Origin: Chloroflexi bacterium GWB2_49_20
GTDB taxonomy: Bacteria > Chloroflexota > Anaerolineae > Anaerolineales > Villigracilaceae
Assembly: GCA_001796335.1 (NCBI GenBank)
Contig: MGMF01000025.1
Location: 62,001 to 126,000 of the forward strand
DNA: 64,000 nucleotides
Reading direction: 5' to 3'
Shown: positions 27,018 to 37,161 of the stretch, one piece after another
Numbering within the stretch: the first letter of the stretch is position 1
Layout: each line of letters starts with the position of its first letter
The notes under the pieces: generated by a model
What the model was told of the DNA's origin: nothing
The model's database searches: none
The model's input: only the letters and a program-made list of their open reading frames with translations
Position numbers and translations under genes: made by a program

Positions 27018-27665
27018 TTACCCGAGCATCAAATTCCACGCCCAAAGTATGGCAATTTCAGCAAAAACGGACAGGCACAACAAAACGGTTTGCCCCCAAT
27101 TTTGGGGAAGGTGGGTAATTTGGATTTGAATCCAGAAGGAACCGGCCATAATTCCAGCTGCTCCCAGCCATAAAGCTGCCTCCGAAAGAAACGACATTTT
27201 CTCGTAAGATTCCAGATGAAGGTCAGAAAGGATATAAACCGGTATCTGTAAGTTGGATTGCTGGATTTCACTCAATTCCTGGTGGTAACACCCTCCGCGC
27301 TTTTGAGCCAGCCCAACTACCAGGTCGCCGGGCTGCCAGAGTTGCTCTACATTTTTGCTCCAGCGTTTCTTGGTTTCCATTAATATTTCCACTGTCACGC
27401 TGTTATCCCGGATGGATCCAGCCAAGGTTACCAACTGCCGTCTGAGCATTAATTGCATGGTTGGGTTCGGGCACAGACCCAGGAGCAGCACCTGTGAATG
27501 AGTGGAAGAAGACAACTGCCAGATGCGTTCGGCCAGTTCGCTTGGAATAAAAACCGAATCTGGGATCAAAACAAGTAGACGCCGCACGGGAAATGGCAAA
27601 GCAACTGTTCTGCCGGACAATTGCGTTGACGAGTAGACTTGTGTGAGGGAGGTTAATTTGTTCAT
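27018..27665 (-). CDS. Usp-like domain protein with C-terminal membrane helices
   Basis: A 215-aa protein. Residues 25-150 look like a universal-stress-protein alpha/beta fold (VRRLLVLIPDSVFIPSELAE, QVLLLGLCPNPT, GDLVVGLAQKRG). Two hydrophobic helices follow at about 165-212 (ALWLGAAGIMAGSFWI and VLLCLSVFAEIAILWAW). KdpD sensor kinases normally contain a Usp domain, but the KdpD-like kinase here lacks it; this protein could supply it separately. That link is inference. AAAGG lies before the ATG, and the gene starts the permease operon downstream of the kdpE terminator. Confidence 0.65.
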   Translation of the reverse strand: MNKLTSLTQVYSSTQLSGRTVALPFPVRRLLVLIPDSVFIPSELAERIWQLSSSTHSQVLLLGLCPNPTMQLMLRRQLVTLAGSIRDNSVTVEILMETKKRWSKNVEQLWQPGDLVVGLAQKRGGCYHQELSEIQQSNLQIPVYILSDLHLESYEKMSFLSEAALWLGAAGIMAGSFWIQIQITHLPQNWGQTVLLCLSVFAEIAILWAWNLMLG

Positions 27666-27753
27666 GGCACCTTTCTTTCTCCAACAATCATAATCAACGG
27701 GTGTTAAACGGTGACAAAGAATTTGGCCAATCCCATTAAATTAAAATAAAAAT

Positions 27754-27769
27754 GCCCTGGTGTCAGGGC
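27754..27769 (-). terminator. Terminator of the kdpDE-like operon
   Basis: On the minus strand GCCCTG-ACAC-CAGGGC is followed by ATTTTTATTTTAA, the classic form. It lies 118 bp after the kdpE stop and 89 bp before the Usp-like gene. It may also act as an attenuator for the permease operon. Confidence 0.75.
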
Positions 27770-27886
27770 GTTGTAAGGTCTGCGGCAGCATCGCACCTAA
27801 GTGCGAAAATTAAATTTGTACCCCAAAGGCCGCTGGATTATTTGTAACAACGATTGTTCTGCTGTGAAATGTTTGCGATTGCAAAC

Positions 27887-28582
27887 CTATTCATCCGCAA
27901 TAAACCGGTACCCTACCCCTGGCTCAGTCAGGATGTATTGCGGGCGTTCGGGGTCTTCTTCCAGTTTCTTGCGCAATTGGCGCATATAAACTCGCAGGTA
28001 TTCGGTGTGGTCGGAGTCGGCAGGTCCCCAGACGTGGGTCAGGATACTCCGGTGGGTCAGCACTCGGCCGCGATTCGAGGCCAGGTAGGCCAGCAAATTG
28101 TACTCGGTGGCGGTCAACTTGACCTCTCCGCCATCGCGCGTAACGCGATGCCATGCCAGGTCGATCTCCAGCGGCCCGGCGATAACTAAGTTGACCGGAC
28201 TGCCCATCGTCCGGGCCGAGTGGCGCAGGGCCACCCGCACCCGGGCCAGCAGCTCTTCGATCCCGAACGGCTTGGTGAGGTAGTCATCTGCGCCCTTGTC
28301 GAGGGCGGCCACCTTGTCGCGCTCGCCATCCCGAACAGAAAGCACAATGATCGGGCACTCGGTCCACTCCCTCAGCCGGGCGCAAACTTTGATCCCCTCC
28401 ATATCGGGTAGACCCAGGTCGAGGATGATAATGTCTGGCAGGCTGGTCGCGGCCAATGTCAGGCCCTCTTCACCGCGGCTGGCTGTGGTGACTTTAAACT
28501 GCTTTTCGGTCAGGATGGTGCGCAGAGCACGCAGGATCTGCGGCTCGTCGTCAATCACCAGAATGTGGGGTGCGGAGTTCAT
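27887..28582 (-). CDS. kdpE: KdpE-like response regulator
   Basis: A 231-aa OmpR/PhoB-class regulator. The receiver domain at 1-120 has the acidic pair D11-D12, phospho-acceptor D55 in ILDLGLPD, and the lysine in LTKPFG. The winged-helix DNA-binding domain covers about 130-228 (LTATEYNLLAYLASNRGRVL, LRVYMRQLRKKLE, GVGYRF). Sequence style is that of KdpE, which induces K+-uptake genes when K+ or turgor is low. There are no kdpFABC genes here; the adjacent KimA-like operon is the likely target. Its ATG overlaps the kinase stop by 4 bp. Confidence 0.88.
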   Translation of the reverse strand: MNSAPHILVIDDEPQILRALRTILTEKQFKVTTASRGEEGLTLAATSLPDIIILDLGLPDMEGIKVCARLREWTECPIIVLSVRDGERDKVAALDKGADDYLTKPFGIEELLARVRVALRHSARTMGSPVNLVIAGPLEIDLAWHRVTRDGGEVKLTATEYNLLAYLASNRGRVLTHRSILTHVWGPADSDHTEYLRVYMRQLRKKLEEDPERPQYILTEPGVGYRFIADE

Positions 28583-30039
28583 GTCTGCTCCGGCTCAAGC
28601 GGCAGGTGCGGCGGCGGGAAACCGTTCCAGGTCAAGGGAAGGGTAAAGTTGAAGGCAAAACTGCCCGGCAGGTTTTCAGCCCAAATTTGCCCGCCATGCG
28701 TTTCAATAATACCCTTGCAAATCGATAGCCCCAGTCCAGTGCCAGTCACACGGTCGGCGGCAGTGATGCGATAGAACTTGTCGAAAATACGCTCCAGGTC
28801 TTCCTCGGGGACATGCGGCCCCTGGTTGCTGACCCGCACCAGCATCGAAGTTTCGTCCCGCACTCTGGCGTCAATGCGGATTACCGTTTCGGGTGGGGCA
28901 TATTTGGTGCTGTTGCTTAATAAATTTGTGAAAACCTGCACCAACTGGACATAATCCACCGGCAGGAGCGGCAAGTCTTCGGGAATGTCGATCTCAATTT
29001 TGTAGTTACCGGTCAGCCGATGCATCCGCACCAGCACACCCCCCACGATCTCCGATAGGATGTTCCATTCCCGCCGCGGGTGCAAAGCCCCGGCCTCCAG
29101 CCGCGACATGTCCAGCAGGTTTCCGACCACTAGGTCCAAATGGTCGGATTCATCGTCTATTATGGCAATCAATTCCGAGCGGGCGGCTGAATTCCAATTA
29201 ACCTCGCCGCTGCGCAGGCTGGAGATGGACGCCTTGATGGTTGCCAGCGGCGTGCGCAGTTCGTGTGAAACGGATGATAGAATGGCGGACTTCAACCGGT
29301 CGCTTTCTTCAAGGACTCTGGCGCGGGATTCTGTCTGAGCCAGACGAGCGCGCTCCAGAACCAGGGCTCCCTGGCTGGCAAAGGTTTGCAGCAGACGCTT
29401 CTCATTGGACGATAGGCCTGGCGCGGCCCACCACAGCCTGATCTCTCCCAGTGCGCCGCGCGCCGCCTGGATTGGCAACCTCAGTTCCGGCGGACGGTCT
29501 GGGGCGGACGCGCCCACTGGGAGAATGATCGTTTGCGGGTAAGCAGTGCCAAGGTCCAGTTCGAGGCGTTCCCCCTGGAACGTGGTCTGGATATAATCGG
29601 CCAGCACCTGTCCAATCACCCGTTCGTCGTGCAGTCCAACCAGCACGGTGCTGAGTTCGTAGAGTTGGGTCGCCTCTCGTTCACGAGCCCTGGCTGTGGC
29701 CATTCCCGACTGGGCGCGTCCCACCAACTGGCTGATGACCACTGCAACGATCAAAAAGACCATCAAGATCACCAGATCAATCGGTTGGTGAACAGCAAAT
29801 GTGTAATAAGGTTTGATAAATAAATAATTGAAAGCCAGGAATGCGCTCAATGCCGAAGTGATTCCCGGTCCCAAGCCCCATAGATCGGTGATCAAACCGA
29901 CTGGCAGCAAATACAACAGTGCCACCAGCGATGTTTCCAGTGTGTCGCGGAGCAGGAAAAAGATTATCGTCGTGGTGGCAACGAGGATGGCAGCCAGAAC
30001 ATAACCAAGAAATTGTTGAGAGAAAGAAGAAGTACGCAT
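28579..30039 (-). CDS. Short KdpD-like sensor histidine kinase
   Basis: A 486-aa kinase. Four membrane helices of the DUF4118 type occupy about 10-110 (FFLLRDTLETSLVALLYLLP, ITSALSAFLAFNYLFIKP). A GAF-like domain spans about 130-240. HisKA has the phospho-His in SSVSHELRTPLATIKAS near 258. HATPase motifs are NLLSNSTKYAPP, RIFDKFYR and GTGLGLSICKGI. The N-terminal KdpD sensor and Usp domains found in full KdpD (about 900 aa) are missing, and the protein starts directly at the membrane part. It is paired with KdpE by a 4-bp overlap. Confidence 0.87.
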   Translation of the reverse strand: MRTSSFSQQFLGYVLAAILVATTTIIFFLLRDTLETSLVALLYLLPVGLITDLWGLGPGITSALSAFLAFNYLFIKPYYTFAVHQPIDLVILMVFLIVAVVISQLVGRAQSGMATARAREREATQLYELSTVLVGLHDERVIGQVLADYIQTTFQGERLELDLGTAYPQTIILPVGASAPDRPPELRLPIQAARGALGEIRLWWAAPGLSSNEKRLLQTFASQGALVLERARLAQTESRARVLEESDRLKSAILSSVSHELRTPLATIKASISSLRSGEVNWNSAARSELIAIIDDESDHLDLVVGNLLDMSRLEAGALHPRREWNILSEIVGGVLVRMHRLTGNYKIEIDIPEDLPLLPVDYVQLVQVFTNLLSNSTKYAPPETVIRIDARVRDETSMLVRVSNQGPHVPEEDLERIFDKFYRITAADRVTGTGLGLSICKGIIETHGGQIWAENLPGSFAFNFTLPLTWNGFPPPHLPLEPEQT

Positions 30040-30847
30040 TTATGTCACACATTATACTTCTCAACTTAAAGTAATCTTTGCCTCATCACCAATTTCTGTT
30101 ATTTATTCTGATCTTTTGGAACAGTCTCTGCGGTTGTATGGTCGAAGGAGAAAAAATAGAATTTTATTTTAGCTGGAGGCTGGCCTGCCTTTCATTCGTA
30201 TTTCCCATTCTGATTTTCTCCGGGAAAAATAGAAAATGGGGGGTTGTATTATTAGCCCATATGTTCTATAATGAGCCTGTATCTACTCACGTCCATAATT
30301 GCGATTAATTCCACAGTGGCAGAATGCTGCTGTTCAATGCAAAAAAGCTCTATCTTCTGTCTTTGCGAGGAGCACATACGCACTGGCTTATCGTGTCCTC
30401 CCTGCGACGCCGAAGACCCCGATGCTTTTTGGGGTGGCAATCCCCATGCCGGAGAGGAGACTGCCACGCTGCGCTCGCAGTGACAAAATCTGATATGGTG
30501 AGTAGAAGCATATGTATGATGATCAAACGAGGAAGGTTTGCACTCTCTAACCCGATCAGGTGAGCGCAATGACTGCGTATCCAGACCATGAGCACTGGGG
30601 CTTGTACTTTGGCAATTCGACGGGATTCTCAAAGGTTTCCCGAAAGGAAGCAATCCCGACCTCTATTCGTGGGAAAAGATGTTCTGTACCTTTAAAACCA
30701 AATGAATCCTGCCAATCCACTATTGGCGAGATATATTCGTTCCTCATCGTTCCTCCTATTCGTTCCTCACATCTTAGTTAATTTGAACACGCTAACCACT
30801 GTCAACCGTCAACCGATGTATAATCAGGCAATATTTTGAAGGAACAT
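30040..30847. other. Intergenic region with repeat copy B and a promoter candidate
   Basis: An 808-bp gap between divergent genes. It holds repeat copy B (30359-30485) and, near the end, TATAAT at 30819-30824, 23 bp before the ATG of the lipoprotein gene; no clear -35 box is seen. Short frames here, such as a 63-codon minus-strand one at 30556-30747, show no family pattern and are not called. Confidence 0.5.
30359..30485. repeat. Dispersed palindromic-type repeat, copy B
   Basis: Opens TGTCTTTGCGAGG and closes CGCAGTGACA. It shares GTGGCAATCCCC and GGAGAGGAGACTG with copy A at 469-616, while the middle differs. No gene is contained. Confidence 0.7.
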
Positions 30848-32878
30848 ATGACTCGGTTAACCAAAATCCTCCACTTATTGCTGACCTCTGTCATCTTACT
30901 GTCAGGCTGCGCGCCCACAGCGGGACTCACGCCCACCTCCACCGTGCCGGCCGGGCAGACTTCGCTTACCTCCACCCCCGATCCAACCCAGCCCAGACCT
31001 ACCCCCGAATTTACCTCCAGCCCTACACCGGATTATTCACCCACTCCCGACCTGCGCCTCAAACCCGAACAATGGCAGGATTGGCCCATCATCCCCGAGA
31101 TCAGCCCGCGCGCCATCCAGATCTACGAACAGGGCCTGGCCCTGGGCAACGACCTGCACGCTTTCTCCAAAGTGGGCGATTGCCAGAGCATCCCTGAGGC
31201 CTTCCTGGGAATCTACGATAAACCAGGGCAATACGACCTGACAGACCAGTATCAATATCTGCAGGAAACCATCGACTACTACGCTGGCTCTTTTGGGCGG
31301 GAAAGCCAGTCGGTGCGCGGCGGGTTTAATGCAGCTTCGGTCCTTCTACCCCTATGGGCAGACCCCAATGCCTGTAGCAGCGGTGAAACACCGTTGGAAT
31401 GTGAAATTCGACTGCACAAACCCAGTATGGTGATCGTCAGTTTGGAGGTCTGGTACGAAGGTCGGTCCCCCGAGACCTATGCTGGTTACACGCGCCAGAT
31501 CATCGAATATGCCATCTCCAGGGGTGTGTTGCCAATCTTGGTTACCAAAGCAGATAATATGGAAGGCGATAACAGCATCAACCTAACCGTTGCCCAACTG
31601 GCCTATGAATACGACATCCCTATGTGGAATTTTTGGCGCGCTGTTCAGCCGTTGACCGATCATGGCATTGATTGGGCGCGTGACTCGGAAGGCTTCCATA
31701 TCACCGTGGCTGCCTGGAACATGCGCAGCTTCACTGCCTTGCAGGTGCTGGACGCCCTCCGGCGCCGCCTGGCTGGCGGGGGGATGGTTACGCCCGTGGT
31801 TTCCGGCACCCAGGCTGTGCAAACTCCCGACCCGGCTTTCACGCCTGCCCCGGCTGCAAGTTTGCCCTATTCCCAGGCACAGCCTTTTACAACAGCATCT
31901 GAATCTGTGCCGGATATTCTCTTCGACCTGACCCGGCGCGGTCTGGATTTCTCTGAAAAGCTGGGTATCTATCGCGGCGATATGAACGGGACTGACTGGT
32001 ATGCCCTGGCATCCGCCGGTTATTCCCTGCTGGATATCTCTGCAGACGGAACCCGGGCGCTCATGCGCTTTTCCAATGAACTTTACAGCCTCAACCTGGC
32101 GGATGCCAGCCGTACGCTGCTGACTGACCAACTGGTGACCTCAGACCTGCAGCCGGCCTTCTTCCTGCCTTCCGGACAGGTGGCAGCCATTCTGAAGGAT
32201 GGCGAGAACTTCATCTACCTTATCTCCACGCAGGATGCGACCAGGACCCGCCTGAGCATTGCGGGAGAGCGGCCCATCGAACTGATCCCTGCGCGCTATG
32301 CCGAAATGATCTACTGGAACCAGGGCAGTTGTGACCTCGCCAACACCTGCACGGTCGAAAAGTTGTTCTCCACAGGTGTGGCTGGCGGCCCGGCTGTAGC
32401 AGTGCCATACCTTGGGCGTCTCAGTGTCAGTTCGGATGGCACGCTGGCTTTTTTGCAAAGCAGTGATGACACCTGGAATGACCTGACCCTGGTCAAGGGG
32501 CAGGAGACCAAAAATCTGTATGTGCCCGGCAACCGCCTGATCGATATGGCCTGGTCACCGGATGGCTCCACCCTGGCGCTCAGCACGGTCACGGTCAGTG
32601 ACTATTCCGGGAAAATTACCGAGAATTTTCACACCCTGGTCACCTGGCCGGGAGTTTCGAAAAGTCTGAACCTCTCGGAAGGCAAAGTGACCGAAAAGCT
32701 GGTCTGGTCGCCGGATGGCAAATCCCTGCTGGTCATGCGCCGCGTGGAAGCTGAGGCGGGCTATGGCCTGAATTTTAACCTGGTGGATATCAACAGCAAT
32801 GCCGTCCTGCCGGGTGGTTTCAGCCTGACATCCGGGCAGTACCTGGGCTTGCCGCTTTTGTTCTGGTTGGAGAGGTGA
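30848..32878 (+). CDS. Lipoprotein with SGNH-type domain and beta-propeller-like C-terminus
   Basis: A 676-aa exported protein. The lipobox LLSGC puts the lipidated Cys at 21, followed by a Thr/Pro-rich linker (SSPTPDYSPTPDLRLKP). Residues about 75-310 resemble an SGNH/GDSL-like hydrolase fold, with IVSLEVWYEGRSPETYAGYT and GVLPILVTKADN; a canonical GDS block is not obvious, so activity is uncertain. The C-terminal 300 residues repeat WSPDGSTLAL / WSPDGKSLLV blades typical of TolB/WD40-like propellers. ATG 30848 has GAAGGA before it; a TTG four codons upstream is less likely. The next lipoprotein follows after 3 bp, so one operon. Confidence 0.72.
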   Translation: MTRLTKILHLLLTSVILLSGCAPTAGLTPTSTVPAGQTSLTSTPDPTQPRPTPEFTSSPTPDYSPTPDLRLKPEQWQDWPIIPEISPRAIQIYEQGLALGNDLHAFSKVGDCQSIPEAFLGIYDKPGQYDLTDQYQYLQETIDYYAGSFGRESQSVRGGFNAASVLLPLWADPNACSSGETPLECEIRLHKPSMVIVSLEVWYEGRSPETYAGYTRQIIEYAISRGVLPILVTKADNMEGDNSINLTVAQLAYEYDIPMWNFWRAVQPLTDHGIDWARDSEGFHITVAAWNMRSFTALQVLDALRRRLAGGGMVTPVVSGTQAVQTPDPAFTPAPAASLPYSQAQPFTTASESVPDILFDLTRRGLDFSEKLGIYRGDMNGTDWYALASAGYSLLDISADGTRALMRFSNELYSLNLADASRTLLTDQLVTSDLQPAFFLPSGQVAAILKDGENFIYLISTQDATRTRLSIAGERPIELIPARYAEMIYWNQGSCDLANTCTVEKLFSTGVAGGPAVAVPYLGRLSVSSDGTLAFLQSSDDTWNDLTLVKGQETKNLYVPGNRLIDMAWSPDGSTLALSTVTVSDYSGKITENFHTLVTWPGVSKSLNLSEGKVTEKLVWSPDGKSLLVMRRVEAEAGYGLNFNLVDINSNAVLPGGFSLTSGQYLGLPLLFWLER

Positions 32879-32881
32879 ATC

Positions 32882-33256
32882 ATGTTACGCAAAATTACCC
32901 TGCTTTACCTGGTATTGTTATTGGGCGCTTGCAGCCCGGCCAGTCCCACACCCGTGGACAGCGGAATAGAGGGCCAGGTCACCATCGGCCCAACCTGCCC
33001 GGTTGTTCAGGAGGGAATGGACTGTGCCGATAAACCCTACCAGGCCAGTTTCACCGTTCTGACCCCCGCGGGAGACAAGGTGACCCAATTCCAAACGGAT
33101 GTAAATGGGGCTTTCAAGATCGCATTGGTGCCCGGAGACTACATCCTGCACCCCGAATCCCCCAACGTCATGCCCTCTGCTGCCGAGCAGCCATTTGTTG
33201 TGCTGGCAGGTCAATTCACCCGGGTGGATGTTGCTTATGACAGTGGCATCCGTTAA
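32882..33256 (+). CDS. Small lipoprotein with carboxypeptidase-regulatory-like domain
   Basis: A 124-aa protein. A signal peptide ends in lipobox LLGAC (Cys17). One beta-sandwich domain of the CarboxypepD_reg/SdrD-B type follows: GIEGQVTIGPTCP, QTDVNGAFKIALVPGDYILH. Such modules decorate surface proteins and have no known catalysis. It is three bases after the larger lipoprotein and probably translated with it. Confidence 0.75.
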   Translation: MLRKITLLYLVLLLGACSPASPTPVDSGIEGQVTIGPTCPVVQEGMDCADKPYQASFTVLTPAGDKVTQFQTDVNGAFKIALVPGDYILHPESPNVMPSAAEQPFVVLAGQFTRVDVAYDSGIR

Positions 33257-33269
33257 ATTATTGGATGTT

Positions 33270-33545
33270 TTCCAAGTCATGCCCAATCATTTTCATGGAA
33301 TAATCATGATCAATACAAGGGGCAGGTCTTGTACCTGCCCAATCCCGGGCTTCAAATCCATTACCACCCATGAATATATTAGTGGTGTAAATAAATAGGG
33401 TTGGTCACCGTTTACCAAACGGTTATGGCAGCGCAATTATTATGAGCACATGATTCGCGACCAAAAAGATTACGAACGCATTGCGAATTATATGATTGCC
33501 AATCCGGTCAGATGGGATAAAGATGAAGAAAACCCGGGTATTTCC
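33270..33545 (+). pseudogene. Degraded REP-associated tyrosine transposase (RAYT/Y1_Tnp)
   Basis: The plus strand reads QVMPNHFHGIIMINT, then a broken middle, an amber at 33396-33398, and in the same frame LWQRNYYEHMIRDQKDYERI and NPVRWDKDEENP. These are the HUH (HFH) and catalytic-Tyr regions of RAYT transposases, which handle REP hairpins. The N-terminus and central part are lost. A REP-like hairpin (33320-33340) sits inside the relic. It is non-functional by itself. Confidence 0.8.
33320..33340. repeat. REP-like hairpin inside the RAYT relic
   Basis: Arms GGGCAGGT (33320-33327) and ACCTGCCC (33333-33340), loop CTTGT. Related to the hairpin at 23399-23428. Confidence 0.6.
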
Positions 33546-33622
33546 GATTCCGCGCAGGGGCGTGATGACCATACCCGCAGCTTGCACAGCCTTGCATTAG
33601 AGCCTATAATTCCAACAAGCCT

Positions 33623-35530
33623 ATGTCCCAAATTGATGACGTAAAAGCACGCATTGATATCGTTGACCTGGTGTCTGAGACGGTCAAATTGCGCCGCGCT
33701 GGAAAGAATTACTCCGGTCTGTGCCCATTCCACGCTGAGAAGACACCTTCGTTTATCGTATCACCGGAGCGCGGCACCTGGCGCTGCTTTGGTCAATGCG
33801 GCGAAGGCGGCGATGCCATCAGTTTTGTCATGAAAAAGGAAGGCTGGGATTTCAGTGAAGCCTTGCGTTACCTGGCTGGCAAGGCAGGCGTGGAGTTACA
33901 AACCTTCTCCCCGCAGCAAGCAGTCGAAAAAGAAGAACACGATAACCTGCGCAATTTATTGGAAGAGGCGGTCACATTTTACCGCCACCAGCTTTTGAAC
34001 ACCCCTGCCGGGCAGGAGGCGCTGGCCTACTTGCGTGACAAGCGTTTTATGCGCGCTGAAACCATCGAAGCCTGGGGGCTTGGATACGCACCTCTTGCAT
34101 GGGATGCTGCCCTGAATCATTTGAACAAGAACGGGCATAGTCCCGACGAACTGGGCGAGGCGGGACTGGTCTCGGAACGTGACAGCGGCGGGTATTTCGA
34201 CCGTTTTCGCAACCGCATCATGATCCCGATCCGGGATGAACGCGGCCGCATGGCCGGGTTTGGAGCGCGCAGTCTGAGCCCGGAGGACATGCCCAAATTT
34301 CTCAATTCACCTGAGACTGCCCTGTTCTCCAAGAGTCACCTGCTGTATGGTCTGGACCGGTCGCGCAAGCCCATCCGTTCCGCTGACCAGGCTGTTATCG
34401 TGGAAGGTTATTTTGATGTGATCGGAGTGCACCAGGCCGGGTTTGAGAATGTGGTCTCACCGATGGGAACTGCCCTGACAGAAGACCAGATGCGCCTGTT
34501 GAAACGCTTCTCCCGCCGCATTGTGCTGGCGCTGGACCCGGATGCCGCCGGACAGCACGCGGTTATGCGTGGGTTGGAGGCTGCCCGTCAATCCCTCGAC
34601 CGCACGGCTGAAATTGCTTTTGATGCACGCGGTCTGCTGCGGCACGAAGCCCGCCTTCAGGCCGACCTGCGCGTGGCTTCCATGCCGGATGGGTTGGACC
34701 CGGATGAAGTGGTGCAGCGCGATGCCGGACAATGGTCAGAACTGATCGCGGCTGCCCAGCCGGTGGTGGTGCATGTCATGCATGCCCTGGCAGATGGGCG
34801 CGACCTGGAAGATGCCAAGGTTAAGACTGAGATAGCCAGCCAGGTGCTGCCGTTGATAGAAGACCTGCCCAACCCGATCGAGCGGGACACCTATCGTCAA
34901 CGGTTGGCGCGCTTCCTGCACCTGGATGAGCGCTCCCTGATCGAAAGGCGTCCAGTAACAGGAAAAAAAATGCACCCGCAAACCAGGCAGGAAGTTTCCC
35001 GACCTGCGGAAGACATGGTTAAAAAAAACCAGCCAGCCTCAGCCGTCCAGTTGTTGGAATTACATTGTCTTGGCGTGCTGCTGCGTCGTCCGGGTTTGCT
35101 TTATCGCATCGACCGCCTTCTGCAGGAAGCCTCGTTGAGCCGCATGGGTTTTGAAGATTTCGGGTATACTGACCATAAGGAGTTGTTCCGCCTGATCCGT
35201 CAATCACTGGAACAGGATGATAGTCAGCCGGATGAATATCTGCTGGATCATCTGCCAGACTCATTGATCGGGGTGGTGGAAGAAATTCTGGGTAAACCAG
35301 TGAAATTGGATCCAGTGGAAGAACGGGTACTGGATGACCTGATACGTACAGTGCTCAAGATGCGTCGATTGGGGATCGATGCAAGTATTAATCAATTGCG
35401 GTTTTTTCAGGAAGATGCCCAGGAACAGGGTGACTTGCATGAAAATACCTATATGGAGTTGGTGAATCGAGCCAGACATTCCCGCCAGATGCTCGACCAG
35501 GCCAACCGGAAGTTGACGGGACACCGCTAG
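33623..35530 (+). CDS. dnaG: DNA primase DnaG
   Basis: A 635-aa primase that makes RNA primers for replication. The N-terminal CHC2 zinc finger has C34-PFH37 and C55-FGQC59. The primase core has [20 protein letters not shown] and FGARSL. TOPRIM has the metal Glu in [11 protein letters not shown] near 259 and DPDAAGQ near 306. The C-terminal helical part that contacts DnaB is present. Length is normal. The rpoD gene follows after 8 bp, the usual macromolecular-synthesis arrangement. Confidence 0.97.
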   Translation: MSQIDDVKARIDIVDLVSETVKLRRAGKNYSGLCPFHAEKTPSFIVSPERGTWRCFGQCGEGGDAISFVMKKEGWDFSEALRYLAGKAGVELQTFSPQQAVEKEEHDNLRNLLEEAVTFYRHQLLNTPAGQEALAYLRDKRFMRAETIEAWGLGYAPLAWDAALNHLNKNGHSPDELGEAGLVSERDSGGYFDRFRNRIMIPIRDERGRMAGFGARSLSPEDMPKFLNSPETALFSKSHLLYGLDRSRKPIRSADQAVIVEGYFDVIGVHQAGFENVVSPMGTALTEDQMRLLKRFSRRIVLALDPDAAGQHAVMRGLEAARQSLDRTAEIAFDARGLLRHEARLQADLRVASMPDGLDPDEVVQRDAGQWSELIAAAQPVVVHVMHALADGRDLEDAKVKTEIASQVLPLIEDLPNPIERDTYRQRLARFLHLDERSLIERRPVTGKKMHPQTRQEVSRPAEDMVKKNQPASAVQLLELHCLGVLLRRPGLLYRIDRLLQEASLSRMGFEDFGYTDHKELFRLIRQSLEQDDSQPDEYLLDHLPDSLIGVVEEILGKPVKLDPVEERVLDDLIRTVLKMRRLGIDASINQLRFFQEDAQEQGDLHENTYMELVNRARHSRQMLDQANRKLTGHR

Positions 35531-35538
35531 AGTTAAAT

Positions 35539-37161
35539 ATGCCGCGAACAGCCAAATCAAAGCCACAATTGCCGGGGCGCCAAAGTGAGAACATACCAGA
35601 CTTATCAAAAATAGTTCTTGTTGATGAGTCTCTTTCCCTGCCGGATATTGATGAATTGGAAGTGAATGAAGAACTTGACCTGGACATAGAACCAGATGAA
35701 ATCAATTCTGCTGACTTCGAAAACGATGCCGACCTGGACTTGAACGGTACCAATATCATCAAGTCCATTATCGGGCGAAAACCATTTTTGGCAACGGAAA
35801 TGTCCGATGACCCGGTTCGTCTTTACCTGCGCGAGATCGGGCAGGTCAAACTTCTGGATTCCGATAGTGAGTTTCGACTGGCAGGCATCGTGGAGGCCAA
35901 GCGTTTGATCAAAGCCATTGTGCGTCGTGGCCCCGGACGAAATGCGGCTTCCGATGAACATGCCATCTACCATGCTGCCCTGGGTGAGCTCAACACTGCC
36001 TGGGAGCGCATGGAAGTGGATGCCAAACGCCTGGGGCTGCCCTTGCCGGATCAAAGCCTCGTGCTGGCGGAGGCACAGATGCTCCACAAGGATTGGCAAA
36101 CTCAATCTCCATCCTACCTGCGCTCCTATCTCAGCAATGAGATGTGGTGCAAGGATAAGGTTTGGGAAAGCCTGGTTGCCAATATTTTTTACATCTTTTT
36201 AGTGTATTATATTTTGCCGGAAAGGGTCGGGAGTTGGTTGCTGGAATATTTCCGGAAAAATAATACCCTTCCAATGAAGCGCACCTTATATCAGAAACTT
36301 CCCTCCCAGGCGGAACTCCGCCAGGAAATGGACATGATTCATTATCGAGCCAGTGAAGCTGGGCAAGCCATCATCCGCGCTAATTTACGATTGGTGGTCA
36401 GTGTTGCCAAGCGTTACCTGGGACGGGGCATCACTTTTCTTGACCTGATCCAGGAGGGAAACTTGGGACTTCTGCGGGCAGTTAATAAATTTGACCCTCG
36501 CCGGGGCTTTAAATTCAGTACCTATGCCACCTGGTGGATACGCCAATCGATCAATCGTTCCATCGCCGAGCAGGCGCGTACCATTCGCATCCCCGTGCAT
36601 CTATTCGAATCAATCACACGAATCCTGCGTGTTCAGCGCTCCATGGTCCAACAATTGGGCCGCGATCCCAGCACAGAAGAGCTGGCTCTCGAAGTCGGTT
36701 TTCTTTCCCCATCCGATGTACAGGCAATTCTACTTTCTCAAGCCGAAGACAGCCCACTCGATCCGGTCGTTCAACGCCATTGGAATGCAGCCACCAGCAA
36801 GGTGGAACGTGTGCTGCGTTCAGCCGAGGAACCCGTTTCACTGGAAGGTCCGGTCGGTGACGAAGACAGCAGCCAGTTGGGGGATTTCATTCAAGATGAA
36901 GATGCTCTTGAACCGATGGATGCCGCCGCCCGCGATATGCTGCGAGAACAGGTTCAATCTGCGCTGGCGGCACTCTCAGAGCGTGAGCGCCAGGTGTTGG
37001 AATTGCGTTTTGGGTTGATCGATGGCAAAGATCATACCCTGGAAGAGGTCAGCCGGTATTTCAACGTGACTCGCGAACGCATCCGCCAGATCGAAGCCAA
37101 AGCCTTGCGCAAGCTGCGCCACCCCACCCGCAGCCAACATTTGCGGGATTATCTGGGCTGA
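35539..37161 (+). CDS. rpoD: Primary sigma factor RpoD/SigA
   Basis: A 540-aa housekeeping sigma-70 factor. It has an acidic N-terminus (region 1.1-like) and region 1.2 [16 protein letters not shown] near 91. A family-specific segment of about 180 residues follows, with the hydrophobic [13 protein letters not shown]. Regions 2.1-2.4 have [19 protein letters not shown] and [15 protein letters not shown] near 324. Region 3 follows, then region 4.2 [18 protein letters not shown] near 510, which reads the -35 box. Region 4.2 and the dnaG linkage mark it as the principal sigma, not an alternative one. The hydrophobic non-conserved region is unusual for a soluble factor. Confidence 0.95.
   Translation: MPRTAKSKPQLPGRQSENIPDLSKIVLVDESLSLPDIDELEVNEELDLDIEPDEINSADFENDADLDLNGTNIIKSIIGRKPFLATEMSDDPVRLYLREIGQVKLLDSDSEFRLAGIVEAKRLIKAIVRRGPGRNAASDEHAIYHAALGELNTAWERMEVDAKRLGLPLPDQSLVLAEAQMLHKDWQTQSPSYLRSYLSNEMWCKDKVWESLVANIFYIFLVYYILPERVGSWLLEYFRKNNTLPMKRTLYQKLPSQAELRQEMDMIHYRASEAGQAIIRANLRLVVSVAKRYLGRGITFLDLIQEGNLGLLRAVNKFDPRRGFKFSTYATWWIRQSINRSIAEQARTIRIPVHLFESITRILRVQRSMVQQLGRDPSTEELALEVGFLSPSDVQAILLSQAEDSPLDPVVQRHWNAATSKVERVLRSAEEPVSLEGPVGDEDSSQLGDFIQDEDALEPMDAAARDMLREQVQSALAALSERERQVLELRFGLIDGKDHTLEEVSRYFNVTRERIRQIEAKALRKLRHPTRSQHLRDYLG

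Noticed and set aside
27770-27886. Leader between kdpE and the Usp gene considered as a riboswitch (c-di-AMP or other)
   Set aside because: No consensus of a riboswitch class could be matched by eye; the terminator is adequately explained as the end of the kdpDE operon.
30078-30308. 76-codon plus-strand frame with hydrophobic stretches
   Set aside because: No ribosome site, unusual composition and no recognisable family; probably chance in a long intergenic gap.
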